DNA of 64,000 nt from Nitratireductor sp. XY-223 (GTDB lineage: Bacteria > Pseudomonadota > Alphaproteobacteria > Rhizobiales > Rhizobiaceae), in assembly GCF_004959855.1 (NCBI RefSeq), contig NZ_SPNT01000005.1:345049-409048 (forward strand), written 5' to 3'. Each line of letters starts with the position of its first letter. Within the stretch, counting starts at the first letter, position 1. A model generated the notes under the pieces. It was given only the letters and a program-made list of their open reading frames with translations, was not told where the DNA came from and did no database searches. The position numbers and the translations under genes were made by a program. Positions 41,834 through 50,572 of the stretch are shown piece after piece.

Positions 41834-43561
41834 ATGACAACAGCACCTGAGCAGAAGGACACGCCAGAGAAAACCGAAAAGGTGTGGCTGAAGTCATATC
41901 CCGAAGGCGTTCCCGCCGAGATCGGCGAACTGGAGCACGCATCCGTCGGCGCGCTGATCAAGAAGGCCTGCGAGGAAAATGCGTCGAAGCCCGCCTATAC
42001 GTGCATGGGCAAGACGATCACCTATCGCGAGCTCGACACCTATGCCGCGCAGATCGGTGCGTGGCTGCAGTCGCTCGGCCTCGAAAAGGGCGACCGCGTC
42101 GCCATCATGATGCCGAACATCCTGCAGTATCCCATCGCGGCCGCGGCGGTCCTCGAGGCCGGTTATGTGGTCGTTAATGTCAACCCGCTCTACACGCCGC
42201 GGGAGCTCGAACACCAGCTCAAGGATTCCGGCGCCAAAGCGATCTTCATCCTGGAGAACTTCGCAACGACGCTGCAGGAGGTCATCGCCAGGACCGACAT
42301 CGAGCATGTTTGCGTCGCGACGATGGGCGACATGATGGGACTGAAGGGCCACCTGGTGAATTTCGTGGTCCGGCGGGTCAAGAAGATGGTGCCCGACTGG
42401 TCGCTGCCGGGCCATGTTCCGTTCAAGCAGGCGCTGGCAGCCGGCGCCGGCAAGAGCTTCACCATGGCCGATGCCGGGCCGGACGACATTGCCTTCCTGC
42501 AGTATACGGGCGGCACGACGGGCGTTTCCAAGGGTGCGACCCTGAACAACCGCAACATCCTGTCGAACGCGGCCCAGAACCATGTCTGGCTGGAGGCGCT
42601 GAGGCGCAAGGAGGAACTGCCGGACCAAATGGTCTATATCTGCTGCCTGCCGCTCTACCATATCTTCGCGCTGACCGTGAACGCCATCATGGGCATGGAC
42701 CAGGGCGCCCATAACATCCTGATCCCCAATCCGCGCGACATACCGGGTTTCGTCAAGGAACTCGGCAATCACCAGTACCACGTGCTGCCCGGCCTCAACA
42801 CGCTGTTCAACGCGCTGCTGAACAACGAGGACTTCCGCAAGCTCGACTTCTCCGAGCTGCGGCTGACCATCGGCGGCGGCATGGCGGTTCAGCGTCCGGT
42901 GGCCGAGCGCTGGAAGGAACTGACCGGCTGCACGATCTCCGAGGGCTACGGCCTTTCCGAAACATCGCCGGTGGCTACCGCCAACCGGTTCGACGGCGAC
43001 GGCGATTTCAGCGGCTCCATCGGCATGCCGATCCCGTCGACGGAGATCGATATCCGCTACGAGGACGGCACATCTTTGCCACTCGGCGAAGTGGGCGAGA
43101 TCTGCATTCGCGGCCCGCAGGTCATGGTCGGCTACTGGAACCGCCCCGAGGAGACGGCGAAGGTGATGACCGAGGACGGCTACTTCCGCTCCGGCGACAT
43201 GGGCTACATGGACGAGACCGGCTATGTGCGCATCGTCGACCGCAAGAAGGACATGGTCCTCGTCTCCGGCTTCAACGTCTATCCCAACGAGGTGGAGGAA
43301 GTGGCGGCCGGCCATGAAGGGGTGTTGGAGGCCGCGGTCATCGGCGTGCCGGACGAGCATTCCGGCGAGGTGGTCAAGATGTTCGTCGTCCGGTCCGATC
43401 CCAATCTCACCGAGGAGGACGTCCGGACCTGGTGCGCCGACAAGCTGACCAACTACAAGCGGCCGAAATATATCGAGTTCCGCGACGAATTGCCGAAAAC
43501 CAATGTCGGCAAGATCCTGCGCCGCGAGCTGCGGGACGAAGCAACAGCCAAATCGGCCTGA
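41834..43561 (+). CDS. fadD: Long-chain fatty acid-CoA ligase FadD
   Basis: This 575-residue AMP-forming ligase activates long-chain fatty acids to acyl-CoA at the inner membrane. ANL motifs are AFLQYTGGTTGVSKGATLNNRN (A3), EGYGLSETSPVATANRF (A5), YFRSGDMGYMDETGYVRIVDRKKDMVLVSGFNVYPNEVEE (A7-A8) and a final KTNVGKILRRELRD with the catalytic lysine. The N-terminal KVWLKSYPEGVPAEIG is typical of proteobacterial FadD. The ATG follows GGGAGGAATTC. A terminator follows. Confidence 0.95.
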   Translation: MTTAPEQKDTPEKTEKVWLKSYPEGVPAEIGELEHASVGALIKKACEENASKPAYTCMGKTITYRELDTYAAQIGAWLQSLGLEKGDRVAIMMPNILQYPIAAAAVLEAGYVVVNVNPLYTPRELEHQLKDSGAKAIFILENFATTLQEVIARTDIEHVCVATMGDMMGLKGHLVNFVVRRVKKMVPDWSLPGHVPFKQALAAGAGKSFTMADAGPDDIAFLQYTGGTTGVSKGATLNNRNILSNAAQNHVWLEALRRKEELPDQMVYICCLPLYHIFALTVNAIMGMDQGAHNILIPNPRDIPGFVKELGNHQYHVLPGLNTLFNALLNNEDFRKLDFSELRLTIGGGMAVQRPVAERWKELTGCTISEGYGLSETSPVATANRFDGDGDFSGSIGMPIPSTEIDIRYEDGTSLPLGEVGEICIRGPQVMVGYWNRPEETAKVMTEDGYFRSGDMGYMDETGYVRIVDRKKDMVLVSGFNVYPNEVEEVAAGHEGVLEAAVIGVPDEHSGEVVKMFVVRSDPNLTEEDVRTWCADKLTNYKRPKYIEFRDELPKTNVGKILRRELRDEATAKSA

Positions 43562-43589
43562 TCTGCGGGCACGTCACGAGACCGAAAGG

Positions 43590-43617
43590 ACGCCGGGCCA
43601 TGCCCGGCGTTTTCTTT
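43590..43617 (+). terminator. Rho-independent terminator of fadD
   Basis: A perfect 9-bp stem ACGCCGGGC / GCCCGGCGT with a 3-nt loop is followed by TTTCTTTT. It lies 29 nt after the fadD stop. This is one of the best terminator candidates in the window. Confidence 0.85.
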
Positions 43618-43745
43618 TGCCAAGGTATTTAAATCGATTTGACCGACCGTTTCTGCTGTGCGACATAGCCGTCGCAATGGTCTAGTATGGGGTGCCGGCA
43701 CCGCCGCTTGCGCGACTGGACCTCCAGAACAGAACAGGATGAGAA

Positions 43746-45374
43746 ATGATCCCGGAAATCGGCAAGACACTCACCAGACTCCAGGTTCATCACGTCCAGA
43801 ACATGCCGCTCGACATGCGCGCCGCCTTCGCCGACGATCCCGGCCGCTTCGACCGCTACTCGGCGCGGCTCGACGATCTCCTGCTCGATTATTCCAAATG
43901 CCCGGTCGATGACGAGACAATGCGGCTGCTCGAACAGCTCGCCGTCGATGCGCATCTCGCGGACAAGCGAGACGCCATGTTCGCAGGCGCCCATATCAAC
44001 ACCACCGAGGACCGCGCCGTGCTGCATACGGCGCTGCGCAACCGGTCGGACAATCCGGTTCTCGACGGCAAAACGGACGTCATGCCGCAGATCCGGGCAG
44101 TGCTCGACGCGATGGGCGCGTTCGCGGCCGGACTGCGCGACGGCACGATCACCGGCGCCACCGGCAAGAAGATCACGGATATCGTCAATATCGGCATCGG
44201 CGGATCGGACCTCGGGCCGGCGATGAGCTGCCAGGCACTGGCCCCCTATTGCGACGGCCCCAAGACCCATTTCGTCTCCAATATCGACGGTGCGCATATC
44301 GCCGATACGCTGGAAGGACTCGATCCTGAGACGACGCTGATCATCGTCGCGTCCAAGACCTTCACCACGATCGAGACCATGACCAATGCGGCGACCGCGC
44401 GGCGGTGGATCGCCGAGGCGAATGGCGAGGACGCCGTCGGCAACCATTTCGCAGCGGTCTCGACGGCGCTCGACAAGGTGGCGGAATTCGGCATTGCCGA
44501 GGAGCGTGTCTTCGGTTTCTGGGATTTCGTCGGCGGACGCTACTCGATCTGGTCGGCCATCGGCCTGCCGCTGATGATCGCCATCGGGCCGCAGCGCTTC
44601 GCCGCGTTCCTCGAGGGCGCGCACCATCTCGACAACCATTTCCGCACCGCGCCGGTGACGGAGAACCTGCCGATGCTGCTTGGCCTTATCGGATTCTTCC
44701 ATCGCGCCGTCTGCAATTGGGAATCGCGTGCGGTGATCCCCTACGACCAGCGGCTTGCGCGCCTGCCGGCCTATCTGCAGCAGCTCGACATGGAATCGAA
44801 CGGCAAGAGCGTTCGGATCGACGGATCGGCCGTCGAAGGCCCGACTGGCCCGCTTGTCTGGGGCGAGCCCGGCACCAACAGCCAGCATGCCTTCTTCCAG
44901 CTCCTGCACCAGGGCAGCGACATCATTCCCGTCGAATTCATTATCGCCGCCAAGGGGCACGAGGACGATCTTCGGCACCAGCACGACCTCCTCGTCGCCA
45001 ATTGCCTGGCGCAGTCGGAGGCGCTGATGCGCGGTCGCACGCTCACGGAAGCCCGCTCGCAGATGCAGGCCAAGGGAGCGGATGACACGCTTGCCCCGCA
45101 CCGGGTCTTTTCCGGCAACCGGCCGTCGCTGACGCTGGTCCACGAGAAGCTCACGCCCTATGCGCTCGGCCGGCTGATCGCGCTCTATGAGCACCGGGTG
45201 TTCGTCGAGGCGCAGCTCTTCGGCATCAACGCCTTCGACCAGTGGGGCGTCGAACTGGGCAAGGAGCTGGCGACCGCGCTGCTTCCGGTGGTCGAAGGCA
45301 AGGAGAGCGCCGCGGGCCACGACAGTTCCACGGCCGGTCTCGTCGCGTTCATCCGGGGCGAACAGAGGGGCTGA
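43746..45374 (+). CDS. pgi: Glucose-6-phosphate isomerase
   Basis: This 542-residue enzyme interconverts glucose-6-phosphate and fructose-6-phosphate. Signatures are [18 protein letters not shown], the SIS-type phosphate loop [39 protein letters not shown], and [15 protein letters not shown]. The length fits PGI (about 540-550). The ATG at 43746 follows a GGATGAGA element. It is a stand-alone gene, converging on the DUF1203 gene with a 7-nt gap. Confidence 0.97.
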   Translation: MIPEIGKTLTRLQVHHVQNMPLDMRAAFADDPGRFDRYSARLDDLLLDYSKCPVDDETMRLLEQLAVDAHLADKRDAMFAGAHINTTEDRAVLHTALRNRSDNPVLDGKTDVMPQIRAVLDAMGAFAAGLRDGTITGATGKKITDIVNIGIGGSDLGPAMSCQALAPYCDGPKTHFVSNIDGAHIADTLEGLDPETTLIIVASKTFTTIETMTNAATARRWIAEANGEDAVGNHFAAVSTALDKVAEFGIAEERVFGFWDFVGGRYSIWSAIGLPLMIAIGPQRFAAFLEGAHHLDNHFRTAPVTENLPMLLGLIGFFHRAVCNWESRAVIPYDQRLARLPAYLQQLDMESNGKSVRIDGSAVEGPTGPLVWGEPGTNSQHAFFQLLHQGSDIIPVEFIIAAKGHEDDLRHQHDLLVANCLAQSEALMRGRTLTEARSQMQAKGADDTLAPHRVFSGNRPSLTLVHEKLTPYALGRLIALYEHRVFVEAQLFGINAFDQWGVELGKELATALLPVVEGKESAAGHDSSTAGLVAFIRGEQRG

Positions 45375-45381
45375 ACGCCCT

Positions 45382-45852
45382 TCAGCCGCGTTCGACCCGG
45401 CAGTAGAAGCAGTTGTTGCTTGCCGAGCGAACGTGGATGAAGGCGATCTGCGGGTTCACGAAGATACGCTCGCACGCGGCGTGAACGTCGGACGTCGCGA
45501 CCACCTTGCCGGTTCCGTAGCGAATGCGTTCATCCGCCGTGTAGCCACGGACAATGAACTGTGGTGGTGTGGTCATGACTTCCGGCAGTTCGCCACTCTC
45601 ATCATGGCGTTCGCACCGGTCGGCGCACAGGAAGATCGGCCCCATTTCGGCGTAGGGCTGGACACTGCCGAACGGCCTGTGGCCGACGACCAGGAAGTCC
45701 TTGCCCGCCCCGACGAAATTCAGGCAGTGCCGGCACGGCACGCCCTGCCCGTCCGACGTATAGACTTCCGGGTTCTGTCCGTTGGAATCGGCGCCGCCGG
45801 CCTGCAGGGCGCGGACGGTATCGGTGGAAAGGGCCTTGAATACAATCGACAT
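45382..45852 (-). CDS. DUF1203 family protein
   Basis: This is a 156-residue member of the DUF1203 family. The family shape is seen in IVFKALSTDTVRALQAGG, GVPCRHCLNFVGAGKDFLVVGHRPFGSVQPYAEMGPIFLCADRCERH, and the C-terminal AFIHVRSASNNCFYCRVERG. The six or so cysteines suggest a metal or redox site, but no function is established. It is transcribed alone, between pgi and mmsA. Confidence 0.82.
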   Translation of the reverse strand: MSIVFKALSTDTVRALQAGGADSNGQNPEVYTSDGQGVPCRHCLNFVGAGKDFLVVGHRPFGSVQPYAEMGPIFLCADRCERHDESGELPEVMTTPPQFIVRGYTADERIRYGTGKVVATSDVHAACERIFVNPQIAFIHVRSASNNCFYCRVERG

Positions 45853-45934
45853 TTCACATCTCCGGCTGGTTGCTTCCCGGAGAAATGCCGCATGGGATAA
45901 AGAAACGATATCCGCTTGTTGCCCTGCAATTGAA

Positions 45935-45957
45935 ACGCCCGCCGGAGCGGCGGGCGT
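45935..45957 (-). terminator. Terminator downstream of mmsA
   Basis: A perfect 10-bp stem ACGCCCGCCG / CGGCGGGCGT with a 3-nt loop lies 21 nt beyond the mmsA stop. On the - strand it is followed by TTTCAATT. It ends mmsA transcription before the DUF1203 promoter region. Confidence 0.75.
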
Positions 45958-45978
45958 CTTACAGTCAGACCGGTCCGA

Positions 45979-47475
45979 TCAGTTCATCGTCGGGATGACG
46001 AACTCGGCGCCGTCCTTGACGCCTGAGGGCCAGCGCGAGGTGACCGTCTTGGTCTTGGTGTAGAAGCGGAAGGCGTCGGGGCCGTGCTGGTTGAGGTCGC
46101 CAAAGGCCGAGCCCTTCCAGCCGCCGAAGGTGTAATAGGCGATCGGCACGGGGATCGGCACGTTGACGCCGACCATGCCGACCTGGACACGCGCAGCGAA
46201 ATCGCGGGCGGCATCCCCGTCGCGGGTGAAGATGGCGACGCCGTTGCCGTATTCGTGCTCGCTCGGCAGGCGCAGCGCGTCCTCGTAAGTGTCGGCACGC
46301 ACGACCGACAGCACCGGGCCGAAAATCTCTTCCTTGTAGATGCGCATGTCGGGCGTGACATTGTCGAACAGGCAGCCGCCCATGTAGTAGCCGTTCTCAT
46401 AGCCCTGCATCTTGAAGTCGCGGCCGTCGACGACGAGCTTGGCGCCTTCCTCGACGCCGAGATTGACATAGCCCTTGACGCGCTCCAGTGCCTCACCGGT
46501 GACCAGCGGCCCGAAATCAGCCGACGGGTCGGTGGACGGACCCACCTTGAGGCTCTCCACACGCGGCGCCAGCGCTTCGACGAGGCGGTCCGCCGTCTGC
46601 TGGCCGACGGGAACGGCGACGGAAACCGCCATGCAGCGCTCTCCGGCCGAGCCGTAGCCGGCACCGACCAGCGCGTCGACCGCCTGGTCCATATCGGCGT
46701 CCGGCATGATGATCATGTGGTTCTTGGCGCCGCCGAAACACTGCACGCGCTTGCCGTTGTCGCAGCCGCGGCTGTAGATGTACTGGGCGATCGGGGTCGA
46801 GCCGACAAAGCCGATGGCCTTGATGTCGGGATCGTCGAGGATCGCGTCGACCGCTTCCTTGTCGCCATTGACGACATTGAGGACGCCTTCCGGCAGGCCG
46901 GCCTCGACGAACAGCTCCGCAATGCGCATCGGAACGCCCGGATCGCGCTCTGAGGGCTTGAGGATAAAGGCATTGCCGACGGCGATCGCCGGCGCGATCT
47001 TCCACAGCGGAATCATCGCCGGGAAGTTGAACGGCGTGATGCCGGCGACGACACCGAGCGGCTGGCGCATGGAATAGACATCGATGCCCGGGCCCGCACC
47101 GTCGGTGAACTCGCCCTTCATCAGGTGCGGCGCGCCGATACAGAATTCGACGACCTCGAGGCCGCGCTGGATATCGCCCTTGGCATCGGGGATCGTCTTG
47201 CCGTGTTCCCTGGCCAGAAGCTCGGCGAGAGAATCGTATTCCTGGTGAACGAGATCGAGGAACTTCATCAGGACGCGGGCGCGCCTTTGCGGGTTCATCG
47301 CCGCCCATTCCGGCTGCACCGCCTTGGCGTTTTCGACCGCCGCGCGCATTTCCGCCGCGCTCGCGAGGGCAACCTTGCCCTGCACCGTTCCGTCCATGGG
47401 CATCAGCACGTCGGCCGTGCGCCCGCTGGTCCCGGCGACCGTCTTGCCGCCGATAAAGTGTCCGATTTCACGCAT
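45979..47475 (-). CDS. mmsA: Methylmalonate-semialdehyde dehydrogenase (CoA-acylating) MmsA
   Basis: This 498-residue aldehyde dehydrogenase converts methylmalonate or malonate semialdehyde to propionyl-CoA or acetyl-CoA with NAD and CoA. MmsA traits are HFIGGKTVAGTSGR at the start, the catalytic cysteine in GSAGERCMAVSVAVPVG, PFNFPAMIPLWKIAPAIAVGNAFILKPSERDPG, and GGWKGSAFGDLNQHGPDAFRFYTKTKTVTSRW. ATG 47475 follows GGAGG. It is divergent from a LysR gene that likely controls it. It acts in valine and inositol breakdown, and could also finish 3-carbon products of DMSP or acrylate metabolism. Confidence 0.95.
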   Translation of the reverse strand: MREIGHFIGGKTVAGTSGRTADVLMPMDGTVQGKVALASAAEMRAAVENAKAVQPEWAAMNPQRRARVLMKFLDLVHQEYDSLAELLAREHGKTIPDAKGDIQRGLEVVEFCIGAPHLMKGEFTDGAGPGIDVYSMRQPLGVVAGITPFNFPAMIPLWKIAPAIAVGNAFILKPSERDPGVPMRIAELFVEAGLPEGVLNVVNGDKEAVDAILDDPDIKAIGFVGSTPIAQYIYSRGCDNGKRVQCFGGAKNHMIIMPDADMDQAVDALVGAGYGSAGERCMAVSVAVPVGQQTADRLVEALAPRVESLKVGPSTDPSADFGPLVTGEALERVKGYVNLGVEEGAKLVVDGRDFKMQGYENGYYMGGCLFDNVTPDMRIYKEEIFGPVLSVVRADTYEDALRLPSEHEYGNGVAIFTRDGDAARDFAARVQVGMVGVNVPIPVPIAYYTFGGWKGSAFGDLNQHGPDAFRFYTKTKTVTSRWPSGVKDGAEFVIPTMN

Positions 47476-47602
47476 CGCAATCCTCCATGTGGTTGGCTGC
47501 ATTCTGCGCTTTAATATTTGAAAATCAACGCGCAGACTTTCTCAACCGTTGTGCGCATATTATAGTTCGGCCGTTTCCGTGCACTCTGGCTGAAAGAATG
47601 AC

Positions 47603-48484
47603 ATGAACTGGGACGATGTGCGAATATTTCTGGCGGTCGCGCGCGCCGGGCAGGTCCTTTCTGCATCGCGGCGGCTGGGTCTGAACCACGCCACCGTCGG
47701 CAGGCGGGTCGGCGCGCTGGAGGAGGCCCTGCAATCGAAGCTGCTCATCCGCCGCACCAACGGCTGCGACCTGACGCCGGAGGGCGAAGCGTTCATGCAC
47801 GCCGCCGAGCGCATGGAGGCGGAGATGCTATCGGCCCGTTCCGCCGTCGGCATGACGGACACGGACGTGACGGGCGCGGTGCGCATCGGTGCGACGGACG
47901 GTTTCGGCATCGCCTTCCTTGCGCCTCGCCTCGGAAAACTCACCGAGCGCTATCCGGGCCTCAAGATCCAGCTCGTCCCGGTGCCGCTGAGCTTTTCCCT
48001 TTCGCGCCGCGAGGCGGACGTGGTCGTCACCGTCGAGCGGCCGGATACCGGCCGACTCATCACCCGCAAGCTGGTCGACTACACGCTGGCGCTTTACGCC
48101 TCGAAGGACTACCTCGCGCGCCACGGCACGCCTGCGGACGAGGACGCGCTGAAACAGCACCGGCCGATCGGCTATGTCGAGGACCTGATCATGTCGCCGC
48201 GCCTGCACTACCGGTCGGAGTTCGCGCGCAACTGGGAATCGGATTTCGAGATCTCGGCCGTGCTCGGACAGGTGGAAGCCGTGCGGGCCGGCGCCGGCAT
48301 CGGCATCCTGCACACGTTCCTGGCGCGCGCCCACCGGGAGCTGGTGCCCGTTCTGCCGCAAAAACGCGTCGAGCGCACCTACTGGATCGTCTATCACGAG
48401 AACCTGCGCAACATCCGCCGCATCAAGGCGGTCGTCGATTTCATCGCCGAGGAAACGGACCGGAAAAAAAGCCAGTTCAGCTGA
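47603..48484 (+). CDS. LysR-family regulator divergent from mmsA
   Basis: This is a 293-residue LysR-type regulator. The HTH spans about residues 3-60 (WDDVRIFLAVARAGQVLSASRRLGLNHATVGRRVGALEE), and an effector domain follows. The 127-bp gap to mmsA holds a GCGCA/TGCGC dyad with a 17-nt spacer near 47530-47556. It resembles regulators found beside mmsA genes in proteobacteria, so control of mmsA by a valine-pathway metabolite is likely. It ends shortly before a cluster of repeated octamers. Confidence 0.92.
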   Translation: MNWDDVRIFLAVARAGQVLSASRRLGLNHATVGRRVGALEEALQSKLLIRRTNGCDLTPEGEAFMHAAERMEAEMLSARSAVGMTDTDVTGAVRIGATDGFGIAFLAPRLGKLTERYPGLKIQLVPVPLSFSLSRREADVVVTVERPDTGRLITRKLVDYTLALYASKDYLARHGTPADEDALKQHRPIGYVEDLIMSPRLHYRSEFARNWESDFEISAVLGQVEAVRAGAGIGILHTFLARAHRELVPVLPQKRVERTYWIVYHENLRNIRRIKAVVDFIAEETDRKKSQFS

Positions 48485-48517
48485 TATTCCAGAGGCTTAA
48501 CGCCGGTTATGTTGCAG

Positions 48518-48590
48518 TGCAGCATAGGAAATTGCGCGCAAAATGCTGCAGTCATGCTGCGCAGCATTTTTTGCAGCATAAGTGCAGCAT
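48518..48590. repeat. Cluster of TGCAGCAT/ATGCTGCA octamers forming alternative hairpins
   Basis: Within 73 bp there are direct copies TGCAGCAT at 48518-48525, 48572-48579 and 48583-48590, and the inverse ATGCTGCA at 48543-48550. The perfect 14-bp palindrome ATGCTGCGCAGCAT lies at 48554-48567. AAAATGCTGC (48540-48549) pairs with GCAGCATTTT (48561-48570) across an 11-nt loop, so several competing hairpins are possible. It lies between the convergent ends of the LysR and nucleoside phosphorylase genes, where a two-way terminator would fit. Confidence 0.7.
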
Positions 48591-48604
48591 TTTCGCGCGC
48601 CGCG

Positions 48605-49366
48605 CTACCGCGAACGCTGCTGCGCGGCTTCTTCGGCAAGCAGGAGCGCCACGTCGAAGACCTGTTCGTTGGAGCGCCTCAGCCGTTCGGCGTCCTCCGG
48701 CTCGAGCGGGTCGAGGAAGGTGCGCCCGTGGGGCAAGGCATCCCAGACCGTCAGCATCGAAACGGCCTTGACTCCGAAGCGTTCGGCGACGGCGGCAACC
48801 GCCGATGTTTCCATGTCGATGGAGAGCAGGCCTTCGGCGGCCCAGCCGTCGCACATTTCATCCGACTGGGCGAACAGGCTCGGCCATGTCAGGTGAAAGG
48901 CCCTTTGCGTCTCCACCGCCCGGTCGGTCAGATACCGTTCGGCGCGGTTCACCCAGTCCGCATCGGTGCGCACCGTCGCGCCGGCGCCGTAATGCTGCGA
49001 GACGCCGTCACGGGCCGCACAGGACTCCGGCAGGATGACCTTGCCGGTCGAGGCCTCGGGGTCGAGCGTGCCGCAGGTGCCGATCTGGATCAGAAGCGGC
49101 GTACCGAGATGGGCGAAAATATGCGCCGGCTCCACCGCCCGCGCGGCGCCGTAGGCGCAGCAATAGACCACATCCGCGCCATTCCATTTGCCGGCAAACA
49201 TATCCGGGAACGCAAGCTCGCGGACATCCGAGAGATGCGACAGCCTGTTTTCGGTGGCCGTCTTGCGCCACCAGGTGCCCTCGAGGATCAGCGCCGCCGG
49301 TTCCCGGCCTTGCGGTACGTCAAGCGCCTCGCGCCAGATGTCGTCGGCATAGTCAAGGATTGCCAT
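48605..49366 (-). CDS. Purine nucleoside phosphorylase-family protein
   Basis: This 253-residue protein belongs to the PNP/UDP phosphorylase superfamily. The hallmark SIDMETSAVAAVAERFGVKAVSML provides the Met-Glu that binds the ribose. GTPLLIQIGTCGTLDPEASTGKVILPE is the phosphate and base region. It is the last gene of the polyamine operon, 18 nt downstream of the decarboxylase gene. The substrate (a purine nucleoside, MTA or uridine) cannot be decided from sequence alone. Confidence 0.85.
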   Translation of the reverse strand: MAILDYADDIWREALDVPQGREPAALILEGTWWRKTATENRLSHLSDVRELAFPDMFAGKWNGADVVYCCAYGAARAVEPAHIFAHLGTPLLIQIGTCGTLDPEASTGKVILPESCAARDGVSQHYGAGATVRTDADWVNRAERYLTDRAVETQRAFHLTWPSLFAQSDEMCDGWAAEGLLSIDMETSAVAAVAERFGVKAVSMLTVWDALPHGRTFLDPLEPEDAERLRRSNEQVFDVALLLAEEAAQQRSR

Positions 49367-49384
49367 GATCGAACCCTTTTGGTT

Positions 49385-50572
49385 TCAGGAAAGCCGTCCC
49401 TCGAAATCGGCATAGGAGAATTCGCGGACGACTTCCAGCGCATCGGTGCGGCTATCCCACAGCGCCAGCGCCGGCAGGGGCGTTCCGTTGAACGTCGTCG
49501 CCTTGACCATCGTGTAATAGCCGAGGTCGAGGAAGACCAGCCGGTCGCCGACCCGCGGCGGTTTGTCGAAACGGTAGGTGCCGATGATGTCGCCGGCGAG
49601 GCAGGTCGGCCCGCCGAGCCGCACGATATTCGGTTCATCCGGCGTCGCCTTCGCATTGCGCGACAGGGTCTGTGCGCCGAGCACGTCGGGCGTGAAGGGT
49701 GCCTCGATGACATCCGGCATGTGGCAGGTGGCCGACGCATCCATGATCGCCAGTTCGCCGACATTGCTGCTACGGTCGAGCACCTCCGAGACCAGGGCAC
49801 CCGCATGAAGCCCGACCGCGGTCCCGGGCTCCAGGTAGACCGTCAGGCCTGTCCGTTCCCGGAAGTCCCTTAGCCGCCTGATCAATTCGTCAACCGGGAA
49901 ACCGTCTTCCGTGATCAGCAGGCCGCCGCCGAGATTGATCCAGTCGATCGCCCCGAACAGGTGCCCGCAGTTATCCTCCACCGCCGCCAGCATGCGATCG
50001 AAGGCGCCGTAGGGATGGTCGCACAGGGCGTGAATGTGGATGCCGGACAGACCGTCGAGGTCGGCGGCGGTGAGGTCCCCTACCGGTACGCCGAGGCGCG
50101 ACCAGGGCGCACAGGGATCGTAGAGCGGGTTTTCCACCTCGTTGTGGCCCGGATTGACCCGCAGGCCGAAGCGGACGTCCGCCGTATCCTCAAGCCGGCT
50201 GCGGAAACGCCGCCACTGGCCAAGCGAGTTGAGGATCAGGTGGTCGGCATAACCGAGCATCTCGCCGATGTCCGCCGCCTTCAGGCCGGGTGCGTAGGCG
50301 TGCATCTGGCCGCCGAAACGGGTCTTGCCGAGACGGGCCTCGTAAAGCCCGCTCGCGGCCGTTCCCGACAGGTATCTCGAGACCAGATCGGCGACCGCAA
50401 AGCAGGAAAAGGCCTTGAGCGCGAGCAGGATCTCGACGCCGCTCTCATCGCCGACACGCTTCAGCAGTTTCAGATTGCGTTCAAGGCGCGCGAGGTCAAG
50501 CACGTGGCAGGGGCTCGGAAGGCGCGCCGTGTCGAGACGGCCGAATTGCGTTGCGGCAGACAAATCACGCAT
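49385..50572 (-). CDS. nspC: Carboxynorspermidine/carboxyspermidine decarboxylase
   Basis: This 395-residue PLP enzyme of the alanine-racemase-like barrel family decarboxylates carboxyspermidine to spermidine (or carboxynorspermidine to norspermidine). Family features are LPSPCHVLDLARLERNLKLL, the PLP lysine in ILLALKAFSCF, GLRVNPGHNEVENPLYDPCAPWSRLG, INLGGGLLITEDGFP and CLAGDIIGTYRFDKPPRVGD. ATG 50572 overlaps the dehydrogenase gene by 8 nt; an upstream frame to 50680 lies within that gene. Alphaproteobacteria such as Agrobacterium use this route for spermidine. Confidence 0.92.
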   Translation of the reverse strand: MRDLSAATQFGRLDTARLPSPCHVLDLARLERNLKLLKRVGDESGVEILLALKAFSCFAVADLVSRYLSGTAASGLYEARLGKTRFGGQMHAYAPGLKAADIGEMLGYADHLILNSLGQWRRFRSRLEDTADVRFGLRVNPGHNEVENPLYDPCAPWSRLGVPVGDLTAADLDGLSGIHIHALCDHPYGAFDRMLAAVEDNCGHLFGAIDWINLGGGLLITEDGFPVDELIRRLRDFRERTGLTVYLEPGTAVGLHAGALVSEVLDRSSNVGELAIMDASATCHMPDVIEAPFTPDVLGAQTLSRNAKATPDEPNIVRLGGPTCLAGDIIGTYRFDKPPRVGDRLVFLDLGYYTMVKATTFNGTPLPALALWDSRTDALEVVREFSYADFEGRLS

